Shown here in pieces: positions 46,393-55,307 of a DNA stretch of 64,000 nt. A model generated the notes under the pieces. The model saw only the letters and a program-made list of their open reading frames with translations, made no database searches and was not told the origin of the DNA. How positions within the stretch are numbered: the stretch's first letter is position 1; each line of letters opens with the position of its first letter. The position numbers were made by a program, and so were the translations under genes. This DNA is from Petrimonas sp. IBARAKI (GTDB lineage Bacteria; Bacteroidota; Bacteroidia; Bacteroidales; Dysgonomonadaceae): NCBI GenBank assembly GCA_002356435.2, contig AP018040.2, forward strand, positions 1,550,001 to 1,614,000, read 5' to 3'.

Positions 46393-46486
46393 ATATTGAT
46401 GATAGATTGAAAAAGATTGATGGAGATTGATAGTGGGCTGCCTGTTTTTCAATCTTATTCAATCTGCATTCGATCTAATTCAATCT
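46393..46486. repeat. 4+4 inverted array of AGATTGA/TCAATCT
   Basis: AGATTGA occurs at 46404, 46414 and 46424, with ATATTGA at 46393. The reverse complement TCAATCT is at 46449, 46459 and 46480, with TCGATCT at 46470. Periods are 10-11 bp on both sides of an 18-nt centre. The two arms pair, so RNA or a cruciform could form a long bulged hairpin between blaI and the M56 gene. Confidence 0.7.
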
Positions 46487-46523
46487 AAATTCTTAAAAAA
46501 AAGACAAACACAAATACTGACAA

Positions 46524-48290
46524 ATGGAAACATTTTTATATTACCTGCTTCGCGCCTCCGTTCTGATGGCCTTTTTTTACGGTTTCTACAGGCTTTTTTT
46601 CGGAAAAAATACGTTTCATCGCTTCAATCGTTTTTTGTTGATATCGATCGTGATGCTGGTCGTCGTGCTTCCGGTCTTGCGTTTCAGTTTGCTTCCCGTA
46701 AAAAAAGTAGAACCAATCGCAGAAACATTTGCCTTTGATCCCTCGAATATTCCAGTGAGTGAGATTGTTGGACCGCAACCACATATTGTAATTCCATGGG
46801 TGCCGGTACTGTCGGTTCTGTTTGCCGCCGGATTCCTTTTCGCTGTTTTGCGTTACCTGGCGGGACTGAATCAGCTTATCCGTATTATTCGGAAGGCAGA
46901 GAAGCAGTCATTGGCCGACGAAACAGTTTTATGTGTAACCGATAAAGATATTGCGCCGTTCAGTTGGATGAAAAACATTGTTTTGTCACGCAAAGACATT
47001 ACGGCAGACAATCGGGCTATCATCAATCACGAACGGGCACATATTCATTTGCTACATTCATACGATATGATTTTTTTCGATCTGTTCACGTGTGTTTTCT
47101 GGTTTAACCCTTTCTCGTGGCTGCTGCGAAGGGAAATTCAATCGGTTCACGAATACCAGGCCGACGAACAGGTCCTTACCAGCGGCACCGATGCAAAACA
47201 ATATCAACTTTTATTAATCCGCAAGAGTGTGGGCGAACATAAGTTTGCTTTGGCAAACAACTTCCGTCAGCGCGACTTGCACAAAAGAATTACAATGATG
47301 ATGAAAAACAAAACCAACAAACAAATGAGATGGAGCTACACGGCGGCGCTTCCCGTGTTGTTTCTGGCTATGGTCGTCCTCTCGGTTCCTAAACTGAATG
47401 CGAAAGTGGTGGAAAAGGAAATTGAAAACACTTCTGAAAACGAGATAATGACGACTCAAATGGGGGATTCGATAATTATTGCCGATAATCGGGCAGATTT
47501 GACAAAAAATCCGTTAGAATTAGGGAACACACGAGTTTTGACGAAGGATAGTTCAGATTTTGTCATCGCGTTTGAGGAAAAGCTTACTGTATCTGGTTTA
47601 GTGAAAGACAACCAGGGTATTATAATGGGGGCAGCTGTTGTTATTAAAGGAACAAACCGGGGAACCATCACTGACTCACAAGGAAAATTTGTAATAAAAG
47701 TGGATAAAGGCAGTACGCTCGTGTTTTCGATGATTAATTATAAATCTTCGGAATATACGGTCGATGAAGCGAAAGACAATCTGGTTATCGTGTTATCTCC
47801 CGAGGAGGTGATTGCTGTGGGTTCAGGAAAGATGTCCTCCCTCAAAGGAGAATTGCGAGGTCTTAAAATCCGGGAAAAGGAGGGTGAGAATGTTATCGGA
47901 ATCCGTACCCCGGACGGAATGCAACCGTTGTTTATCGTGGATGGAAAACGAACTTCGGAAGAAGAACTTCAGGGAATCAATCCCAAGGAAATCAAATCGA
48001 TAGATGTTTTGAAGAACGAGACATCTACTTCCATTTACGGTGAAGACGGAAAAAACGGTGTGGTGTTGATTACAATGAAAAAGCCGGCTCAACATGCAAT
48101 AATTTCGACTCATGGGTTGAAGGGAAAACCCTTGATTGTTGTTGACGAAAAAAAAATGCCGGCAGACTTTGAGCTAAACACCGTTAATCCCGATAAGATT
48201 GAGTCGATTTCTATTTTAAAAGATAAATCCGCTAATGAAATTTACGGCGACGAGGGAAAGAACGGGGTGATAATTATTAAAACGAAATAG
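46524..48290 (+). CDS. M56 family metallopeptidase with CarboxypepD-reg and two TonB-plug-like modules
   Basis: 588 residues. Four membrane segments (about 5-25, 40-56, 92-112, 270-290) surround the zinc site HERAH at 169-173 with Glu210 in HEYQADE as probable third ligand. A CarboxypepD-reg-like domain follows (about 355-425), then two copies of a plug-like module (about 440-520 and 533-588). Each module has PLFIVDGK/PLIVVDEK, KSIDVLK/ESISILK, IYGEDGKNGVVLITMK/IYGDEGKNGVIIIKTK. It would signal to the BlaI repressor. The plug-like tail faces the periplasm and may bind outer-membrane receptors or TonB (inference). Confidence 0.85.
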   Translation: METFLYYLLRASVLMAFFYGFYRLFFGKNTFHRFNRFLLISIVMLVVVLPVLRFSLLPVKKVEPIAETFAFDPSNIPVSEIVGPQPHIVIPWVPVLSVLFAAGFLFAVLRYLAGLNQLIRIIRKAEKQSLADETVLCVTDKDIAPFSWMKNIVLSRKDITADNRAIINHERAHIHLLHSYDMIFFDLFTCVFWFNPFSWLLRREIQSVHEYQADEQVLTSGTDAKQYQLLLIRKSVGEHKFALANNFRQRDLHKRITMMMKNKTNKQMRWSYTAALPVLFLAMVVLSVPKLNAKVVEKEIENTSENEIMTTQMGDSIIIADNRADLTKNPLELGNTRVLTKDSSDFVIAFEEKLTVSGLVKDNQGIIMGAAVVIKGTNRGTITDSQGKFVIKVDKGSTLVFSMINYKSSEYTVDEAKDNLVIVLSPEEVIAVGSGKMSSLKGELRGLKIREKEGENVIGIRTPDGMQPLFIVDGKRTSEEELQGINPKEIKSIDVLKNETSTSIYGEDGKNGVVLITMKKPAQHAIISTHGLKGKPLIVVDEKKMPADFELNTVNPDKIESISILKDKSANEIYGDEGKNGVIIIKTK

Positions 48291-48300
48291 AAGCATAAGC

Positions 48301-49386
48301 TTAAAATCCGTACGCCGCCACACGCATTTCTGCCGCCGATTTGAACGGTTTGGGCGGATTCAGGTAACGTTCCAGAAATTTATGCACGCCATAGCGGATA
48401 TCGGTGGCCTCCTTGCTGTCGATACGGTCGAAGCCGTGCCCGCCAGATGCTTCTTCAAAGATGGTGTATTCAAACTGTTTACCCTCTTTTTTCAGGGTTT
48501 CGATCATTAATTTTACTTCTTCCACATAGACGTCGTTGTCGTTGGTGTTGGTGTAAATTAACAACGGTTTGTTCAGGTTCCTGGCGTAGTGAGTGGGGGA
48601 GCGCCTTGCATATTCTCCGGGATTTTCCCGGATACTTTCCCCGATATGGTGAGGTGCCGTGAAGTAATCCGTGTAACTCTCTTCGTGCGAGGCCAGCCGG
48701 TTTTCCAAGTCGCTTACGGGCACTCCGGCAAATGCACATTGGTAGTTGTCGCCGTGCTGCAAGATTTGCATCAACGCAATCATTCCACCGTGGCTCCACC
48801 CGATGATACCCACGCGGGTGGAATCCACAAAGCTATAGTTATCAATCATATAGTTCCGACTTTCCAGTACATCGTCGTTTTCACGGCCGCCGTAATCGAT
48901 GTTTTCGTACGTGGTTTTTCCGTATCCCGTGCTGCCCCGGTATTCCGCCGATACCACCACGTATTCCTGGGCAATCAGCTCGCGTACGATGTGTGCGTAG
49001 TAGGTAGAAAAATTGGCATGAATCCCGCTGTGTGGCAGGACAATTAGCGGGTATTTCCTGTTGGTGTCCACAGTTTTGGGAATGAACACATAGGTATAGA
49101 ACTGTAATTTGTTGCCTGCGAAGCGGTCGTCAGGGTCTTTCGGTTTCCATCGGGGAGTACTGGTTAGCCTCACTTTGTCGACATGGGCAATATCTTCCAA
49201 CCGCCGGAACCACATCAGGTCGTCGATTTGCTTTTCCAATACATCAAAACGATGCTGATAGTCGTTTACTGTCTGTTTCAAGGAGTTGATCTCTCTCAGC
49301 AAGACGGAATCGGTCTGTGCAAAGACGGCTGCGATACTGATAACCGTAAAAAAGACGGTCAAGGTAAATTTGATTGATGAGTTCAT
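48301..49386 (-). CDS. Secreted alpha/beta hydrolase, prolyl-oligopeptidase-like
   Basis: 361 residues with a signal peptide (FFTVISIAAVFAQ) and a short coiled N-terminus (LREINSLKQTVNDYQHRFDVLEKQ). The catalytic Ser is in GWSHGG, Asp in NTNDNDVYVEE, and His in SGGHGFDR. The S9-like fold suggests an ester or peptide substrate, not identifiable here. It follows crcB by 18 bp and may be its operon mate. Confidence 0.85.
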   Translation of the reverse strand: MNSSIKFTLTVFFTVISIAAVFAQTDSVLLREINSLKQTVNDYQHRFDVLEKQIDDLMWFRRLEDIAHVDKVRLTSTPRWKPKDPDDRFAGNKLQFYTYVFIPKTVDTNRKYPLIVLPHSGIHANFSTYYAHIVRELIAQEYVVVSAEYRGSTGYGKTTYENIDYGGRENDDVLESRNYMIDNYSFVDSTRVGIIGWSHGGMIALMQILQHGDNYQCAFAGVPVSDLENRLASHEESYTDYFTAPHHIGESIRENPGEYARRSPTHYARNLNKPLLIYTNTNDNDVYVEEVKLMIETLKKEGKQFEYTIFEEASGGHGFDRIDSKEATDIRYGVHKFLERYLNPPKPFKSAAEMRVAAYGF

Positions 49387-49404
49387 TGTGTTTTCTTCAT
49401 TTTT

Positions 49405-49779
49405 TTAACCACCGATTTTCATTCCCGCCCAGGCGGCAAAGATCCCCAGGACAACGCTGAACAGGGTGTAGCCCAGCAACAGCGTCCACTGGCCGAGTTC
49501 CAGTAACCGGAGGTTCTCAAACGCAAACGTCGAAAATGTAGTGTATCCGCCGCAGAATCCTACGATAAAAAGCAACCTGAACGGTTGATTATCGGGTTGG
49601 TTGGCGAGCATCCACCCCGACAAAACCCCTATCAGGAAACACCCGATAATGTTTGCGGCGAACGTCCCTAAAAATAGAAAATAATCGTGCGCATACTTCG
49701 CCACGATTTTCGAGGTAAGGAACCGCAGTATACTGCCGGCTCCACCCCCCAATCCCACGTATAGCATTTCTTTTAGCAT
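49405..49779 (-). CDS. crcB: Fluoride efflux channel CrcB
   Basis: 124 residues, four membrane helices. Family motifs GGGAGSILRFL, GTFAANIIGCFLIG and GFCGGYTTFSTFAFE are intact, including the Asn and Phe-rich pore region. A dual-topology Fluc dimer is expected. It starts 5 nt after the helicase stop. No fluoride riboswitch is seen. Confidence 0.93.
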   Translation of the reverse strand: MLKEMLYVGLGGGAGSILRFLTSKIVAKYAHDYFLFLGTFAANIIGCFLIGVLSGWMLANQPDNQPFRLLFIVGFCGGYTTFSTFAFENLRLLELGQWTLLLGYTLFSVVLGIFAAWAGMKIGG

Positions 49780-49784
49780 AATCT

Positions 49785-52700
49785 TTAGATTGTCCCGACT
49801 TCGATTACTTTCCCTATTTTCACGTAAAACACGTATCCTTTCACATTGTTGTATCCCATCTCTTTTATTAACCTGACGTAATGTCTCACCTGGCGTTTGT
49901 ATTGTTCTTCTTCCCTTTCGCCAAATTTGTAGTCCACCACGATTGCCTTGTTATCTCCAATCATTATCCTGTCGGGCCGGCTAAAGCCGAAAGCCGGATG
50001 AAGTACTTCTGTTTCGTTGATGACACGGTATTTTCCTGAATACCATTCAGCAATCCCCGGATCTGACAAAATGCGGGTGAGCAGTCCGGTTATCTCGTTT
50101 TTTTCACCGGCATCGATTTCCCCCGAAATATATTTTTTTTCAACAGCACCGGCCAGGTCGCCAAGGTCTTGTATGCTACTGATGATCTCGTGCATAAGTG
50201 TTCCGTAGGCACGGCTTCCATCTTCGGAAAAAAAGCCTGCTGAGTTTAACCGCAGCTTAAGCCGGTTGTTGAACGGGATGGATTGCCATTTTCCCGAATC
50301 CAGCTTGGAAGCCGATCCTTTTTCTGTTTTACGCTGGAGCAGAGTAGGGGTTCCCAACTCGAAAACCGCGTTGTTTTCCTGTCCGGTGAGATAATCACTT
50401 AGCAAAAGCTCTCCTTCATTTTTCCCGTCCGATTTAAATGTCTGCCACAACAGCGAATTGATATCGTTAACGGCGTCCCCTACAGGTTTAGGCGCAACGG
50501 CGATGATGCGGTTCTTGGCGCGTGTGAAAGCCACATAAAGCAGATTCAGGTTGTCTATGTATGTGTACAGCTTCTCCTTCAGGTAGTCCTCTTTGAAGAG
50601 GGTGTTTTCGAGAGAGCTCTTATACTGCAGTGGAATGGTTCCAAGCCTGTTAAAAGGTTCCACCGTGGGCTTACACCACAAAACAGGCCCCATGTTGCCG
50701 GTATGGTCGATGTCCCATTTTAAGAACGGCATAATAACGGCACCAAACCCCAATCCCTTGGATTTGTGTATGGTGACCAACCGGATGGCATCTTGTTCGT
50801 CGGGCGAAAAAAGTGTTTTCCCCGATCCTTTTTCGTCCCACCATTCCAGAAAATCATTGATGTTCGATGAAGCATCGGTGCTGAATTTCAGCACGATATC
50901 CATAAAAGCCTGTACGTAAGCATTTTCCTTTTCATTGAGCGCATCCACACTCATCGCGAAAAAAGCCTCGATCATCTCGTAAAAAGGCAGGGTGGAGATG
51001 CGGTGAAGTTCCGGTTTGACTTCAACGGGGAAATCCTTCGCTCCTTCATCAAAATAGTTGCTGATAGCCTTATCGGGCAACAGGCCCCGGTGAAATCGGT
51101 AATATTCATATACGGCAAGCATGCGGCGGGTTTCATCGTTGCGGTTCTGAAAATGGCGGAGCAAGGCAATGACGGCCTTCACACTTTGCGCGTTACCGAT
51201 GACGAGTGCCTCGTTTGAAATGATGTCGTACCGGTAACCGGATTGGAGGTTCTTTTCCTTGTAGTTCAGCAGGGTCTCGGCAACCTCTATTGCTTCGTCG
51301 TTCTTCCGCACCAGGATGGCAATGTCTTTTAAGGCGAATCCCTGGTCCTGCAAGCGCTCGATCTCGAGAGGAAGCTGTTCTAATGCCTTTGATTTCCAGT
51401 CGTTTTCCTTGTCAGAGGTGTCGAGGAACGAAATTTTGACATACCCCTCGCCCGGACTTTTACCCGACGGAACCTGTTGCCGGACGTGTTGGTAGGCTTC
51501 TGTAATTTTCCCGTTGGGATTCTCCTGTAATTCTGCAGAGGTATTGAATTTTTTTTGCAAGATTGCCGCTGCGGCGGAAAATACGGAATTGTTGAAATTC
51601 ACGATGTTGAAATCACTACGCCAATTCATTTCAAGCACGTTGTTGCGGATAATGTTGTCGCTGAAATCCTGCAGGATCCGGCTTTCCAGCAACTCCCAGT
51701 CGGAATTCCGCCAACGGTATATGCTTTGTTTCACGTCCCCGACAATCAGGTTGAAATGTCCGCCGTCCAGGCTCTCCTTGATTAACGGTTTAAAATTCTG
51801 CCATTGCATGGATGAAGTATCCTGGAACTCATCAATCATATAGTGGTTGATGCGCGTGCCTGTTTTTTCGTAGATAAAGGGCGATTCGCTGTCGGAAACA
51901 ATCCTGTTCAACAGTTCAGTTGTGTCGGAAAGGAAAAGGGTGTTGTTTTCCTGCTGGTATTCCTGCAGGCGGTTTCGTATGTCGTTGAGGATCCCCAGCG
52001 TGTGGTAGTTTTGCAGGATACTTCCGGCGGTGTTGTAGGAGAGGTTGTTTTCGAACAGGTTTACGGCTTGTTTCACGCAATCGTTGAGCCCTTCGTAATA
52101 GGCAGACTCTATTGCCGACTTTTTCTCGCTTTTGGCGGTTACCCAATCTTCCAGGTTGTCGGCACGACTAAAAAAACGGGGCGATGGCTCTTTAAAATCT
52201 CCATTGGCCAATTTGATGAAAGCCAGAAACCCGGAGTTTTTGCCGTGCTTGAAATCGGTGTAGTTCAGCCCGAATCGTTCCATCAGATGTAACGCGCGCG
52301 CTCCGGTAGATTTCAATTCACCTTCCCACGACCGGATGATCTTCAGCAATGTCTGCCGGTAATCGTTCAGCTGTTTTTTGTCTTCAATTTTCAGCTTGTC
52401 GTCATTGTCCAGCAGCTTGTATTTCTCGTTGAAGAGTTGTCCGGCCAACTTGCCGATGTTTTGTTTGATGTTCCAGCTTTTCCCGTCCTCAATCTGGTGT
52501 CTCATGTAATCGAGGATCCATCCGGCGAGTTCTTTGTTTTGGGGCTTGTCGAGTTCAAAGATCATCAAGTCGATAATCTGCGTCAGCACAAAATTGTCGT
52601 CGAGTTCCAGTTTATACCCTCCCGACAAACCCATTTCACGCGTGAAAGCACGCAGGGTTTGTTGAAAAAAACGGTCTATGGTACTGATGGAAAAAGCGGA

Positions 52701-53021
52701 ATAGTCGTGAAGAATACTTTCGAGGATAGTTGCGGCTCTTTCTCTGATTCTGTTTTCCGGGAGACGGAATTCTTTTTTCAGCTCTTCCAAATAACTTGAG
52801 CCTTCTTCTTTTGTGAGCTTGTAGAGCTCTTCTACAACGCGTGACTTCATTTCATCCGTAGCCTTGTTGGTGAAGGTAACAGCCAGGATGTGCCTGTATT
52901 GGTTTTCGGCAGAAAAAAGCAGGCGCAGGTATTCTCCGGTCAGCCGGTGTGTTTTTCCCGACCCGGCAGAAGCTTTTATGAGCAGCAGGTGGTTGAAGTC
53001 AGATGACGCGCGATTTTGCAT
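49785..53021 (-). CDS. UvrD-like helicase/nuclease (RecB/AddA type)
   Basis: 1078 residues from ATG 53021 (MQNRASSD). Walker A KASAGSGKT at 16-24, motif II DEFQDTSSMQW, IVRKNDEA, VTIHKSKGLGF and the AFTRAKNR block show a superfamily 1 helicase. The C-terminus has a PD-(D/E)xK nuclease site (VVDYKFGERE). This is the repair role of AddA/RecB. No AddB-like partner gene lies next to it. It overlaps the 3' end of the SUI1 gene by 23 bp. Confidence 0.9.
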   Translation of the reverse strand: MQNRASSDFNHLLLIKASAGSGKTHRLTGEYLRLLFSAENQYRHILAVTFTNKATDEMKSRVVEELYKLTKEEGSSYLEELKKEFRLPENRIRERAATILESILHDYSAFSISTIDRFFQQTLRAFTREMGLSGGYKLELDDNFVLTQIIDLMIFELDKPQNKELAGWILDYMRHQIEDGKSWNIKQNIGKLAGQLFNEKYKLLDNDDKLKIEDKKQLNDYRQTLLKIIRSWEGELKSTGARALHLMERFGLNYTDFKHGKNSGFLAFIKLANGDFKEPSPRFFSRADNLEDWVTAKSEKKSAIESAYYEGLNDCVKQAVNLFENNLSYNTAGSILQNYHTLGILNDIRNRLQEYQQENNTLFLSDTTELLNRIVSDSESPFIYEKTGTRINHYMIDEFQDTSSMQWQNFKPLIKESLDGGHFNLIVGDVKQSIYRWRNSDWELLESRILQDFSDNIIRNNVLEMNWRSDFNIVNFNNSVFSAAAAILQKKFNTSAELQENPNGKITEAYQHVRQQVPSGKSPGEGYVKISFLDTSDKENDWKSKALEQLPLEIERLQDQGFALKDIAILVRKNDEAIEVAETLLNYKEKNLQSGYRYDIISNEALVIGNAQSVKAVIALLRHFQNRNDETRRMLAVYEYYRFHRGLLPDKAISNYFDEGAKDFPVEVKPELHRISTLPFYEMIEAFFAMSVDALNEKENAYVQAFMDIVLKFSTDASSNINDFLEWWDEKGSGKTLFSPDEQDAIRLVTIHKSKGLGFGAVIMPFLKWDIDHTGNMGPVLWCKPTVEPFNRLGTIPLQYKSSLENTLFKEDYLKEKLYTYIDNLNLLYVAFTRAKNRIIAVAPKPVGDAVNDINSLLWQTFKSDGKNEGELLLSDYLTGQENNAVFELGTPTLLQRKTEKGSASKLDSGKWQSIPFNNRLKLRLNSAGFFSEDGSRAYGTLMHEIISSIQDLGDLAGAVEKKYISGEIDAGEKNEITGLLTRILSDPGIAEWYSGKYRVINETEVLHPAFGFSRPDRIMIGDNKAIVVDYKFGEREEEQYKRQVRHYVRLIKEMGYNNVKGYVFYVKIGKVIEVGTI

Positions 53022-53343
53022 ATCCCTCTTTTTGCAGTATCTCGAGCACTTTTTGCCGGTGGTCGCCCTGAACGATAATTTCTCCGTCCTTGGCTGAACC
53101 ACCCACACCGCATCTGGTTTTCAGCAGTTTTCCTAATGTCTCCAATGCTTCGCTTGTCCCTGCAAATCCGGTAATCAATGTAACGGCTTTCCCTTTCCGG
53201 TTCCGTTTGTCAAGGCTCACACGCAGAAGTTGCTTCTCCTTGGGAAGAGTGATTTCCTCTTCCGCTTCCCCATCTTGATAGTGATAATCGGGGTTGGTTG
53301 AGTAAACAATATTCAACCGCTTTTTCCAGTCGTTATCCTTCAT
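52999..53343 (-). CDS. SUI1/YciH family protein
   Basis: 114 residues. The eIF1-like fold is clear: VSLDKRNRKGKAVTLITGFAG, then LLKTRCGVGGSAKDGEIIVQGDHRQKVLEILQKEGY. It is a small translation-related factor; the exact bacterial role is unsettled. It is upstream of, and overlaps, the helicase start. Confidence 0.9.
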   Translation of the reverse strand: MKDNDWKKRLNIVYSTNPDYHYQDGEAEEEITLPKEKQLLRVSLDKRNRKGKAVTLITGFAGTSEALETLGKLLKTRCGVGGSAKDGEIIVQGDHRQKVLEILQKEGYAKSRVI

Positions 53344-53404
53344 TGTTGCCGTTGTTTATTAAACTACGAAGGTAGGAATTTTTTTTTAGTCACCGGCACA
53401 GAAT

Positions 53405-55222
53405 TCAATCTGGTTTCACTTTCAGTGATTCTATCACGTTGATGATGTAGTCGCCCATCCGCTCACACTCTGAAGTTATGTCCATATAGAAAACGCCGTT
53501 CTGATAAGAATACCGGTTTTCGTTCAGGTCTTCCACATTTTTTTGTTTCAGCGTATTCCGCTTGTCGTTGATGGTGCTTTCTATGCTTTGGCTTTCGTGC
53601 AGCTCTTTTTCTGAAATCTGTTGGTTCTTCAACACCAGTTGCATGTTCTCGTATGCCTTATCCAGCAAGGCATACATCGAGTTGATGTTGGCGAGGATGT
53701 TCTCTTCAAAAACAGCGTTTGCTTCCATTTTCCGTTTTAGGTGGCGGCCGATATTGCAGCACGAATCCGCGATGCTTTCTATTTCGGTCACGGCACGAAG
53801 AATGGCACGAATATGTTCTTTACTCTGGTGGCTGAGCCTTCCTTCGGACACCTTGCCTAAGTAAGATCCAATTTCAACTTCCATCCGGTCGCAGATATCT
53901 TCATATTTCTCCAGTCGGTTGTACAGCTTCAAAAATTTCTTGTCGTTGTGGTCCATGTTAGTCATCTTCTTGACAAATCCAAACATCTTCCGTGCCCGTT
54001 TGGCGTAAACCTCCGTCTCTTTTTCGGCTTGCAGAATAGAGAGCTCCGCCGTGGACAAGATTCCCGTGGAAATGTACTGGAGAACAAATTCCTCATCTTC
54101 CTCTTCTCCGGCTTTCGGACGAATGACGTTGAGGCATATTTTTTCATATACCCTGACGAACCAAATCATTATCGATACGTTGCAGATGTTGAACAACGTG
54201 TGAAACAGCGATAATCCGTATGAAGTGGCTCCCTGGTAACTGAGGTACATGTTCTGTTTGGACACCAGGTCCGCAGAAAGTTCCGATTTTGAAAGTGTTG
54301 TTATCTGTGTATATTCTTCGGGAGAGAGGGATGAGATAAACGCCGACATTTCAGCCGGGTTGGCCGGCCCGAAGGACGTTACCAGCCCTTCCACCATATT
54401 TACAAAATACTTGAATACGAACAACATCCAGATGACGCCCATCACATTGAACATGAAATGGGCGAAGGCGGCTCTTTTTGCCGACAGGTTTGCCGGAATA
54501 GCTGCGAGGTTTGCCGTTATAGTGGTGCCGATGTTTTCACCCATAATCATTGCTGCCGCAGCCGGGAAATCGATCCATCCTTTTGTTGCCATAATCAGGG
54601 TAAGGGCCACGGTTGCGCTCGACGACTGCACAAGGATGGTCAAAACAGATCCTATCAGCAGAAAAATAAGAACCGATCCGATACCCATGTCGGAGAAGTT
54701 TTGTACGAACGACAGTACTTCGGGATTGTTCTGAAGGTCAGGCATTGCGCTTTTCAGGAAATCGAGGCCCATAAAAAGAAACGCAAAACCAAAGATGAAT
54801 TCACCGGTAGATTTGTTTTTGCTTTTCGATGAGAAAATCAAGGGGAGAGCAATCCCCATCAACGGGATGGATAAAGCGCTGATGGAAAATTTCCCGAATC
54901 CAAACAGAGAAATTATCCACGCCGTAACCGTTGTCCCGATGTTGGCTCCCATGATGACACCGATGGATTGGACCAAGCTCAGCAATCCGGCATTAACAAA
55001 ACTCACCACCATAACCGTAGTGGCTGACGAAGATTGGATGAGTGCGGTGATCAGGACACCCGTTAAAACACCCATGACGCGGTTTTTTGTCATCGCTGAC
55101 AAAATTGTTCTGAGCTTATTTCCTGCCAGTTTTTGCAGGCCTTCGCTCATAATCTTCATGCCGTAAAGGAAGAGAGCAAGTGAGCCTATAAGCTTTAAAA
55201 AGTCGAAGAAACTGTAGTCCAT
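53405..55222 (-). CDS. Na+/phosphate cotransporter family protein with PhoU-like domain
   Basis: 605 residues from ATG 55222 (MDYSFFDFLK). Two NaPi repeats with QSSSATT and QSSSATV motifs lie in a membrane part of about eight to nine helices; the C-terminal third (about residue 430 on) is PhoU-like and helical. It imports phosphate with sodium, or may act in export. The longer frame to 55252 is ruled out by a promoter box lying across it. Confidence 0.9.
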   Translation of the reverse strand: MDYSFFDFLKLIGSLALFLYGMKIMSEGLQKLAGNKLRTILSAMTKNRVMGVLTGVLITALIQSSSATTVMVVSFVNAGLLSLVQSIGVIMGANIGTTVTAWIISLFGFGKFSISALSIPLMGIALPLIFSSKSKNKSTGEFIFGFAFLFMGLDFLKSAMPDLQNNPEVLSFVQNFSDMGIGSVLIFLLIGSVLTILVQSSSATVALTLIMATKGWIDFPAAAAMIMGENIGTTITANLAAIPANLSAKRAAFAHFMFNVMGVIWMLFVFKYFVNMVEGLVTSFGPANPAEMSAFISSLSPEEYTQITTLSKSELSADLVSKQNMYLSYQGATSYGLSLFHTLFNICNVSIMIWFVRVYEKICLNVIRPKAGEEEDEEFVLQYISTGILSTAELSILQAEKETEVYAKRARKMFGFVKKMTNMDHNDKKFLKLYNRLEKYEDICDRMEVEIGSYLGKVSEGRLSHQSKEHIRAILRAVTEIESIADSCCNIGRHLKRKMEANAVFEENILANINSMYALLDKAYENMQLVLKNQQISEKELHESQSIESTINDKRNTLKQKNVEDLNENRYSYQNGVFYMDITSECERMGDYIINVIESLKVKPD

Positions 55223-55249
55223 TTTCCAAAAATAGCGTATATTAGCGTG

Positions 55250-55280
55250 CAAATATAGCTAAAATAGGCTTGATTGCAAA
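55250..55280 (-). promoter_or_regulatory. Promoter of the Na/Pi cotransporter gene
   Basis: Minus-strand TATATTTG (55250-55257) with TTTG (55277-55280) 23 nt upstream, one of the best matches in the window. It lies 28 nt before ATG 55222. Confidence 0.6.
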
Positions 55281-55307
55281 TATTTGTGAAAATTAATTGA
55301 AAAAAAC

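Noticed and set aside
46393-46486. Repeat array considered as CRISPR
   Set aside because: Units are only 7 bp with 3-bp gaps and are arranged as two inverted arms; there are no cas genes.
46524-48290. Beta-lactam sensor BlaR1
   Set aside because: There is no penicillin-binding C-terminal domain; plug-like modules take its place and no beta-lactamase gene is nearby.
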